A stretch of 64,000 bases of DNA from Arenicellales bacterium (lineage in GTDB: Bacteria; Pseudomonadota; Gammaproteobacteria; Arenicellales; JAJDZL01). Both the position numbers and the translations under genes were made by a program. Positions 57,698-64,000 of this stretch are shown in pieces. The DNA lies in NCBI GenBank assembly GCA_958295885.1, contig OY282380.1, forward strand, positions 2,604,001 to 2,668,000, in the 5' to 3' direction. A model generated the notes under the pieces. The model was not told where the DNA came from and searched no databases. It saw only the letters and a program-made list of their open reading frames with translations. Each line of letters starts with the position of its first letter. Position 1 is the stretch's first letter.

Positions 57698-58615
57698 ATG
57701 TCAAACAAACAAGATAGCGAGTGGGCGGTCAGAAACCAACTTGCTCGATTGGCTAAAGCTTCCAACAAAGATGTCCAGTCGATAATGATTCACTATGCGA
57801 ATGAGCGGTTTCTGTATAGGATCGGTGTTTCAACTTACGCAAACAGATTTGTTTTGAAAGGAGCGTATCTGTTTCGAATATGGACAGCGGCAGACGTCCG
57901 CCCAACTAGGGATTTGGATATTTTGGGATATGGGGAAATGACGCTTGAAGATGCCGAGTCCATTATCAAAGATCTATGCGTCGTTGAATTTTCTGGAGAC
58001 GGCATCAGATTCCGCGAGGAAACTGTGAAATCGTCATTTATTCGGCGTGAATCTGGTTATGGGGGTATTCGGGTTAAATTAATTGCTCAAATTGCCAAGG
58101 CCAGATTGCCCATGCAAATTGACATTGGATTTGGCGATGTGGTAACACCCCCTGCACTTGAGGTCGAATATCCAACTTTAATGGACATGCCTGCTCCGAA
58201 AATCAGGGCGTATCCCCCCGAAACTGCGGTCGCAGAAAAATTGCAAATTCTGGTTGATTTTGGAATCGTTAACAGCCGTATGAAAGACTTTTTCGATCTG
58301 TGGGTGATATCGGAGACAATTTCATTTGATGGTCGAAGTCTAGCGAACGCGATTAGAAAAACTTTCAACAGGCGAAATACGCCGATGCCGGCGGGTATTC
58401 CGTTGGCGCTGACATCGAGGTTCGCAGATGATCCACTGAAGAGCACGCAGTGGCAAGGATTTCTACGGAAATTGGACAACTGCTCCGCACCGGATTCGCT
58501 AGAACAGATTCAACAGCAATTGCGTCAATTCATGTTGCCGCCTATCAGATCAATAGTTGCAAATGAAAACTTCGATTGGGTTTGGGAACCTCGGAAGGGT
58601 TGGAGACCAAATTGA
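57698..58615 (+). CDS. abiEii: AbiEii-type nucleotidyltransferase toxin
   Basis: 305 aa. RFVLKGAYLFRIWTAADVRP, then TRDLDILGYG, is the nucleotidyltransferase core (G(G/A)xxL...R.T.DLD) of AbiEii/AbiGii toxins; FGDVVTPP, IRAYPPETAVAEKLQILVDF and NSRMKDFFDLWVIS follow in the normal order. Toxins of this family add nucleotides to tRNA and block translation during abortive infection. The start ATG 57698 is four bases after the antitoxin stop. The frame is intact, including the catalytic aspartates. Its last codons are within 25 bases of repeat copy h. Confidence 0.9.
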   Translation: MSNKQDSEWAVRNQLARLAKASNKDVQSIMIHYANERFLYRIGVSTYANRFVLKGAYLFRIWTAADVRPTRDLDILGYGEMTLEDAESIIKDLCVVEFSGDGIRFREETVKSSFIRRESGYGGIRVKLIAQIAKARLPMQIDIGFGDVVTPPALEVEYPTLMDMPAPKIRAYPPETAVAEKLQILVDFGIVNSRMKDFFDLWVISETISFDGRSLANAIRKTFNRRNTPMPAGIPLALTSRFADDPLKSTQWQGFLRKLDNCSAPDSLEQIQQQLRQFMLPPIRSIVANENFDWVWEPRKGWRPN

Positions 58616-58635
58616 CGCATATTTGGATGATCACC

Positions 58636-58667
58636 AAGGTTCGAATGCGCTCCAACCGGACTCACCA
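58636..58667 (+). repeat. Dispersed intergenic repeat, diverged copy h
   Basis: AAGGTTCGAATGCGCTCC, then AACCGGACTCACCA. GGTTGGAG 38 bases upstream (inside the toxin gene's end) pairs with CTCCAACC here. It precedes the second DUF433 module as copy g precedes the first. Confidence 0.5.
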
Positions 58668-58799
58668 AATCAAGTTGTTGAAGTACTGTGAATAAGAAAA
58701 TCATCAATAGCTTCATTTCAGTGAATTCAATTATTGGAACAAGTATAGAGACTTGTTGGTACAGCAAGTTAACAGTGAAATCAATATTGATATAAAGCA

Positions 58800-59042
58800 A
58801 TGGGACTCGAACACAATCGCGGCGAAACTGCAACAGATAACCTGATTGACAGAAATCCAGAGATCCTGGGAGGGACCCCTGTGTTTGCCGGAACCAGAGT
58901 TCCGGTTCGCGTTCTGCTGGAACATTTGGAAGCGGGCGATCGGTTAGATGATTTCCTGAATGATTTCCCCTCCGTATCGCGAGAACATGCGGTGGCGGTG
59001 CTTGAAAGTGCGGTAGCGGAACTGGTAGGTAACGCACATTAA
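58800..59042 (+). CDS. DUF433-family antitoxin, copy 2
   Basis: 80 aa: DNLIDRNPEILGGTPVFAGT, RVPVRVLLEHLEAGDRLDDF, LNDFPSVSREHAVAVLE. It differs from copy 1 at only four positions, which suggests the antitoxin is under selection while both toxins decay. The stop TAA overlaps the toxin's ATT start. Confidence 0.88.
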   Translation: MGLEHNRGETATDNLIDRNPEILGGTPVFAGTRVPVRVLLEHLEAGDRLDDFLNDFPSVSREHAVAVLESAVAELVGNAH

Positions 59043-59364
59043 AGTTTTACTTGACGAATCTACTCCGAGGCGACTTGCCTTTCTATTTCCCGAATCATTT
59101 GAGGTAAGCACGGTTCAAATGATGGGTTGGGTTGGAACACAAAACGGCATGTTGTTGCAACTTACCTCTGAACACCAGTTCAACGCTTAAGTTACGGTCG
59201 ATCAAGGGTTTGAGTATCAGCAGAATGCGAAGAGCTTGCCGACTCCAGTTGTAATCATGATCGCACAGACCAATCGTTTTCAGAATCTGCAGACACTAGT
59301 TCCCGACGTAGTGTCAATTCTAAACTCTGATCCCAATATTGGCTTTTATCGTGTACAGGCATGA
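59038..59364 (+). pseudogene. DUF5615 PIN-like toxin, copy 2: single nonsense codon
   Basis: From ATT 59038: KVLLDESTPRRLAFLFPESF, EVSTVQMMGWVGTQNGMLLQ and LTSEHQFNA, then TAA at 59188-59190 (TTA Leu in copy 1), then VTVDQGFEYQQNAKSLPTPV and SDPNIGFYRVQA. It is otherwise a full 108-aa DUF5615 protein with PIN-like acids. ATT as start codon is shared by both copies, implying coupled initiation at the antitoxin stop. Confidence 0.88.
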
Positions 59365-59458
59365 AGTGGATTCTGGCAATTCAGTTGATATCCGACAGGC
59401 ATTACCAAAACACTGCGCTCAGGTTCACTCAATATTCACTACTAGTGAAAAATTAGCC

Positions 59459-59490
59459 GAGGTTCGGATACGTTGCGACCGTGCCCACCA
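59459..59490 (+). repeat. Dispersed 32-bp intergenic repeat, copy e
   Basis: Identical to copy d (GAGGTTCGGATACGTTGCGA, CCGTGCCCACCA). It stands between the DUF433 module and the GIY-YIG gene. A partial copy (CCGTGCCCACGA, 19093-19104) precedes the GIY-YIG copy at 19162. Confidence 0.8.
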
Positions 59491-59547
59491 AGTTAAAACT
59501 TGTTGATAAGATAATCACCTGAATTGCAGGATTATAGGCAGTTTCTA

Positions 59548-59973
59548 ATGATCAATGTTTTAAAGAAAAAGTATCCAAAGAACGGAAAATTTAATGTCAG
59601 CATGGGACTAAAAATTAAGGAAGCAGCAAAAGAAAATAACGTTCCTAATGACTATGGGATCAACCTGATTTATGAGGGATTCGATTGCAACGGAGAATTG
59701 ATCTATATCGGTCGCTCTGGGATTATTCAATCTGATGGAACGATGGGAAGCCAAGGAATAAGAAAAAGACTAGGCATGAAACAAGACGGGATGTATAGGA
59801 ATGATTTCTTCAAAAAAGAAATGGAAAAGAGACAAAAGGGAATCTCAGTTGCTTGGTTCGTTACATTCAATATTGCGGGACAGAAAACTTTACCCGCTCT
59901 TGCAGAATCAGAAGCAATGCAGGAATTCTATGAATTAGAAGGCAGGCTTCCCGAACTGAACAAATCGTTTTGA
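59548..59973 (+). CDS. GIY-YIG-like nuclease domain protein, copy 2
   Basis: 141 aa from the ATG at 59548. NDYGINLIYEGF, GELIYIGRSGII, GSQGIRKRLGM; about 93% identical to the copy at 19162. The conserved first Tyr of GIY is Asn here (GIN), so the active site may be altered in this copy. The DNA homology runs from the upstream repeat to about 60050, where an IS1380 element begins. Confidence 0.65.
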   Translation: MINVLKKKYPKNGKFNVSMGLKIKEAAKENNVPNDYGINLIYEGFDCNGELIYIGRSGIIQSDGTMGSQGIRKRLGMKQDGMYRNDFFKKEMEKRQKGISVAWFVTFNIAGQKTLPALAESEAMQEFYELEGRLPELNKSF

Positions 59974-60053
59974 CTGATTTATGAGTTCCCAGCCTCGTCA
60001 AGTAACGGTGCCACCATCACCAAAGGAACACATTGAACTTAAACAGAAAGACA

Positions 60054-61763
60054 CCCAAATCCGAAAATAGAAAATTTTTCAGCCAACAGGTTCGAGAATT
60101 TAGCTGATTTTCCGAATATTTTGTACCCTGTCCGACGAGAATAGCCCACGGGGTTTCTCATTTTGCTGTGGTTGAGCCGATCCATTGACGTTCGAGACAT
60201 GAAGTTCCTTTGACCAGACGCATGAAAGCCTTCCGCGCTGTCGGAATCGATGTCGACTGGATGAGAGCGGTGCCGCACAAGGTGGCGGCTTCACGACAGT
60301 CGGCAGTTGCGGAGGGACCAAAGTGCTTCGTCGATCAGCTGCCGTTGCGGTCGATTGAGTTTCAAAGTCCATTGCCGCCCATGGTAGACGATCTGCGCGG
60401 CCAGCGCATACAGACGCCAGCGTATCGTGATCGCCCGTCTGCTTTGCCAGGCAAGCGGCAGCAGTCGTCGCAGCAGCGCCAACAGATTGAAAGCCAACGC
60501 ACACAGCTTGAAATATGCCGCATTGGCGCCAAAATCGCCACACGGTAGATGGGCGCCGCCAAAGTCACTGCGTAATTCCTTGATGCGGTTCTCCGAGGCT
60601 TCGCCACGCTGATGGTAAAAATGCACCACCTTATGTTCATCCCAGTTCGTCTGCAAATCCAAATTGGTGGCCAACGCACGGTACAGGTAGCGACCTTTCC
60701 GGGTGCTTTCATCATCTTGATCGACAAACAGATTGGGCAGCAGGTCTGGCTGTGGATCCGGCTCCTCTTCATCGATCAGCTGCCGCTGCACGATCAGATG
60801 AAAGGCTTGCGGCGTGTCGCCCATCGCATGCAAGGTGTGAGCCACCTGTTCGGTTTCCGAAGCGGTGCCATCGCGCTTGATCAACGGCACCCAGTCTGAC
60901 GGCTTGATGGCTGACATCGATGCTTTCAGTGAAGAATCCATCTTGGCGCGGATCACAAAGCGAATGTCGTTGGCTTCACAATAATTGATCACCCCCGGCC
61001 TGGTAAGTGGCTGCATCGGCTCGCAGATGACGCACTGAAACCCCCGCCGGCAACGCACTCTCACATTGTTTGATGAACTCCAGGTTTTCTTTATTCGGCG
61101 GTGCATTCCCTTCCCGAAATTCAACCTCTACCACCTGCTCAATTTCAGCTATGTGGCCCACCATCGGCGTATATCCTCGTGAACCTTTATAGTTGAATTG
61201 GGTATCTCGCTTGTTGCATTCGATCACCGTCGCATCTATGTCCAGCGTAATCCGCTTGCAGTGGTGCAATCCAGCTGACAGGATGCGCTTGTTGATCTCG
61301 ACCAAGGCCTACATCGACGGCTTGCTGTTACCGATGCGACGCAGCCATTTGCCCAGAGTTTTCGCCTCCGGCACCTTCTCGAAACCCAACAGTTTCATCA
61401 GCCCTGACTCGTGCTGCAAATGACGGACATCCTCCAAGCACTTCGCACCGTCGTGCTTCATCAGCATGAAGGTGCTGAACAGAAGGCTTGGCCGGTAGCC
61501 GCGATTACTGCCCGGCGCGGGCATGAAACGATCGACGAATTGGTTCAATCCCAAGCGTTTGAATAAATCCGCAGGCACCACCAAACCGGCGCGGGAGGTC
61601 AAGTTGCGATTGCTGTCAGCTGTTTTGTAGGGTAGAATGTTCATAAGCCTTGTATTTTTAGGTGAATTCAGTCATCACCCATTGGGTGATCCTGAAGGTT
61701 TCTGTAAACCTTTAATTATACAAGGCTTTTTGCTATATTGTCATTCCTAATTTCGGATTTGGG
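60054..61763 (-). mobile_element. IS1380-family insertion sequence, copy 2
   Basis: 1710 bp with terminal repeats CCCAAATCCGAAAATAG at 60054 and the complement of CCCAAATCCGAAATTAG ending at 61763. The flanks are a GIY-YIG tail on the left and a truncated IS110 on the right, with no target duplication, so a deletion or recombination has joined them. Confidence 0.8.
60291..61644 (-). pseudogene. IS1380-family transposase, nonsense codon plus frameshift
   Basis: From ATG 61644: MNILPYKTADSNRNLTSRAG, LVVPADLFKRLGLNQFVDRF, PGSNRGYRPSLLFSTF. A TAG at about 61306-61308 replaces the CAG seen in the copy at 31193. The frame then runs to DAATYQAG, where one extra G (GGGGG near 60990) shifts it; the remaining frame (GVINYCEANDIRFVIRAKMD onwards) is open to 60291. 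The transposase is inactive. It supplies the native N-terminus missing from the copy at 30926. Confidence 0.88.
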
Positions 61764-63183
61764 TATGCGTGGGTTGGATACCACATGACCGCACTGCGTC
61801 ACGGAACTGCCTCTGTCTTTCAACGTGGATCATCGTCAGCCTCAGCTGACGAGCCAACAAAGTATTATCGAGGGTTTTTCCACCAAGGTCCGCACCTTCT
61901 ATCATTGATCTGTCATTGTGTGTCTGTCGGTTGCATTTGGTTGAGTTCACGGCAGCCAATATCCCAGATGAATGCGGCCAACTCGCGGGCGATGGCGGTC
62001 ACGATGGTTTTATGGTTCTTGCCTTTTCTGCACAAGGCAAGATAGCGCCCGCACAGACGTTTTTGTGCCTTCCACGCTCGCTCGCGGGCATAGGCTGAAG
62101 CGTTTTTTGCCTTGCGCTGCAGATGATGCGTTTGGCGCGGTGCGAAACGATAGGTCCATGCGCTTTCGACCAGGACCCGCCGCACTGCGCCGTTGCCGGT
62201 TTTGGTGATGCTGCCGGTGCGTCGTCGTCCGCCGCTGCTGAACTCGCTCGGCACCAGCCCCACATAAGCCATGAACTGTGGGGCCGAGCGAAATCGTCGC
62301 AGGTCTCCGATTTCCGCTATGATCGTGATTGCAGCCAGGTAATCGACGCCGCGCCGCGCCCGCAGCGAATCGATCAGCGGCTGCCATTCGCAGTGCTTGG
62401 CCTGAGCGATCAGATCCTGATCCAATTCCTCCAGGTGCCGCTGCTGCGCCGCCAGCGACGACGCCAAGGTGATTTGCTGCGCCGGCTGTGCAAACTTGCA
62501 GTTCCTCATCCATGCAAAATGCTTTTCATTCCACTTCGTCGCCTTGTACGGATGTCCGTGGCGCAGCAGAAAATGACTGATCTGCTGGCGCTGTTTTTGG
62601 ATGCTGCGTTTTAAATCCATCCGCCAGCGCACCATGTCGCGAAGTGCCTCCTGCGCTTCGCCCGGCACCCAGACCGGTGTTAAATATCCTAACAGCGACA
62701 GCTTCGCCAACTCCCTGGCATCACGACGGTCCGTCTTGACTCGGTCACCAGACTTTTTCGGAATCAACGATGGCGCTGCCACCGCACACGAAATTCCCAA
62801 CGCTCGAAGCTGACGCCAAATGACAAATCCACAAGGCCCCGCTTCATACACAAAATGCAACTCCTCCCTAAATTCGTCGCCCAATGCTGTCACTAAACGC
62901 TTGATCGGCAGCGCTCGATTCGCAATCGAACCGCGATCCAAAACTTCCAGCCGACCACTATATTCACACCGCCGAGCCACCGCAACTACCACTGAGTCTT
63001 TGTGCACATCCAGTCCAATATGCACCGCCGCGGTCACAGCTTCTGACGGCTCTAAATCGGGTATGTTCGTATAAAATCCCATGCCTGTTCCTCCAATGGG
63101 TCGCTCTAATTTACGCATATGTTATATGCACACTTAGACTTCGTGCGGGGAACAGGTCAAAACATACGGTCTTTCACAGCCTC
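61764..63183 (-). mobile_element. IS110-family (IS1111-type) element, copy 2, right end missing
   Basis: The left end, CTTTCACAGCCTC (complement of the terminal repeat), is at 63171-63183 and interrupts an IS1595 transposase. Homology to copy 1 ends at 61764, where the IS1380 begins, so about 260 bases of the right end, including the internal repeat and most of the putative bridge-RNA region, are lost. Confidence 0.8.
61913..63082 (-). CDS. IS110-family DEDD transposase, copy 2
   Basis: 389 aa from the ATG at 63082, with a GGAGGAACAGGC ribosome binding site as in copy 1. HIGLDVHKDSVVVAV, RVKTDRRDARELAKLSLL and MAYVGLVPSEFSSGGRR are unchanged. It differs from copy 1 by a three-residue deletion (SLAAQQRH against SLDSLETQQRH) and a few substitutions. 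The protein is intact, but its own element has lost its right end, so it could act only in trans. Confidence 0.92.
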   Translation of the reverse strand: MGFYTNIPDLEPSEAVTAAVHIGLDVHKDSVVVAVARRCEYSGRLEVLDRGSIANRALPIKRLVTALGDEFREELHFVYEAGPCGFVIWRQLRALGISCAVAAPSLIPKKSGDRVKTDRRDARELAKLSLLGYLTPVWVPGEAQEALRDMVRWRMDLKRSIQKQRQQISHFLLRHGHPYKATKWNEKHFAWMRNCKFAQPAQQITLASSLAAQQRHLEELDQDLIAQAKHCEWQPLIDSLRARRGVDYLAAITIIAEIGDLRRFRSAPQFMAYVGLVPSEFSSGGRRRTGSITKTGNGAVRRVLVESAWTYRFAPRQTHHLQRKAKNASAYARERAWKAQKRLCGRYLALCRKGKNHKTIVTAIARELAAFIWDIGCRELNQMQPTDTQ

Positions 63184-63688
63184 CCTCAGCGCAGCGTTCG
63201 ACTGCCATTAGGACTAGGGTTTTCCCAGCGGCTCAGTGCCTTCGTTTGCCCGGGCGTTTGCCGCCTATGAAAGCGTCATCGACTTCGACCCAAGCGCGCA
63301 GCCGATACCGTTGGTCTTGTTACCCATGACGGTTCGAAATTTGTGCAGAATCCGCTGTGCGCTACACCAAGTGAGGCCCCATCATGTTCGCCAGTGGAGT
63401 GGCCGAAATGCCACCTTTGTCTGCACTTATCAGACAGATGGCGGCAAACCATTTGAGCAGGGGTAGTTTGGTGTGTTCAATGAGGGTGCTGGCGGTGACC
63501 GCGGCTGGATGGTGACACTTGGTACATTGATGTAGCAAAAGACGGGACCAAATCTGAGTCTGGTCGTGGTTGCAACGCGGGCACACAAAGCCGTTCGGTC
63601 AGCGATGACATTTGAGTTCTTCCAAGCAGGCTTGCTGAGTTGAATAAGTGCTGCGCCAGTGGACCAAATCAGTTTGTTTTTGTGGCAT
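63184..63688 (-). pseudogene. IS1595 (ISXO2-like) transposase, N-terminal fragment
   Basis: From ATG 63688: VHWRSTYSTQQACLEELKCH, R, then TGA (Trp expected), PNGFVCPRCNHDQTQIW, HQCTKCHHPAAVTASTLIEH and KLPLLKWFAAICLISADKGG, a zinc ribbon plus helix-turn-helix. After a frameshift come AWVEVDDAFIGGKRPGKRRH, a stop, and AAGKTLVLMAVERC, the DDE start. It ends at the IS110 insertion (63183). The missing half is not in the window; the fragment at 33624 is a separate copy. Confidence 0.75.
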
Positions 63689-64000
63689 GATTGTGGTCTG
63701 TTTATTATAGTCTAATTAACTGAATTTATTGTATTAATTTAACTAAACCTATACTATATACTGAAACAGGAACAGAGGCATTATTCCTGATCAAGGTAAA
63801 GGTATTTTAACCACTTACAAAAGACTGAGTAATTAGTCACACTACTATAAAACCTAATGATGAGGTCAATGATTTCATATCAATATCTAAGGTAATAATT
63901 GCTAAATCCCTTGGATTGGGGGAGACATACAAGGCTGTAGCAACATGCCAGAGATCTGCACCCTTTAGATACCCTGCGCCAAGTATCTTATTAAATTCTT
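63689..64000. other. AT-rich right edge, nothing recognised
   Basis: Both strands contain frequent stops. A frame near 63880-63960 (plus strand) could be the start of something beyond the edge, but it is too short to judge. Confidence 0.3.

Noticed and set aside
53031..59490. Integron attC array
   Set aside because: GTTRRRY core sites are not found consistently after the repeats and there is no integrase gene in the window. Only the cassette-like order is shared.

Overview
The window is a 64 kb accessory region dominated by anti-phage and restriction genes, toxin-antitoxin (TA) remnants and insertion sequences (IS). I saw no rRNA, tRNA, CRISPR array or housekeeping operon. The AT-rich resident DNA, GC-rich IS elements and gene families present suggest a proteobacterium, perhaps a gammaproteobacterium with an expanded IS load. 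The sequence gives no firm taxonomic marker, so this is inference.

Layout. 0-9 kb: the 5' end of a type III restriction-modification methyltransferase (minus strand), then an intact Avs3-type STAND nuclease with its small partner (avs3a/avs3b), then hicB with a frameshifted hicA. 9.4-14.5 kb: decayed restriction/HNH genes, an intact class III nucleotide-cyclase-like gene (possible Pycsar cyclase without an obvious effector) and an ATP-grasp remnant. 14.5-21.2 kb: a second large STAND NTPase with a PD-(D/E)XK-like N-terminus, a broken DUF6884 gene, a GIY-YIG gene, an IS1634 remnant and an unknown gene. 21.6-24.4 kb: a decayed DDE transposase gene split by a complete IS110/IS1111-type element. 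24.5-27.5 kb: an unknown gene, an EVE/PUA-like fragment, a frameshifted HNH nuclease and a PIN-domain scrap. 28.2-44.2 kb: an IS-rich block with an IS66-like element carrying a DruA-like (DUF4338) gene, IS1380, IS1595, IS110 pieces, an AAA transposition ATPase, a broken serine recombinase and an IS4-like fragment. An MltR-like gene and a frameshifted AAA/TOPRIM nuclease gene lie among them. 44.5-52.4 kb: a second defence block with a TIR protein, a HEPN/TOPRIM protein and a NACHT-HEAT-nuclease protein split by one in-frame TAG. 53-60 kb: a chain of small cassettes (vapBC, DUF433/DUF5615, AbiEi/AbiEii, DUF433/DUF5615 again, GIY-YIG), several separated by copies of a roughly 32-bp repeat, with a DruA-ISAs1 fusion transposase inserted. 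60-64 kb: an inactivated IS1380 copy, a second truncated IS110/IS1111 copy and an IS1595 fragment.

How it fits together. Avs3a/Avs3b, the 1255-aa STAND protein, the NACHT protein, the TIR protein, the HEPN/TOPRIM protein, the cyclase and the DruA-like proteins belong to families known or suspected to act in phage defence, so the region reads as a defence island in active turnover. Of the TA modules, vapBC, hicAB and both DUF433/DUF5615 pairs keep an intact antitoxin and a disabled toxin; only AbiEi/AbiEii looks whole. The most unusual observations are the repeat-bounded cassettes, the uniform loss of toxins, the amber-split NACHT gene, two separate transposase-DruA associations, and perfect 38- and 40-bp palindromes beside the 5' ends of two different IS110-family elements.
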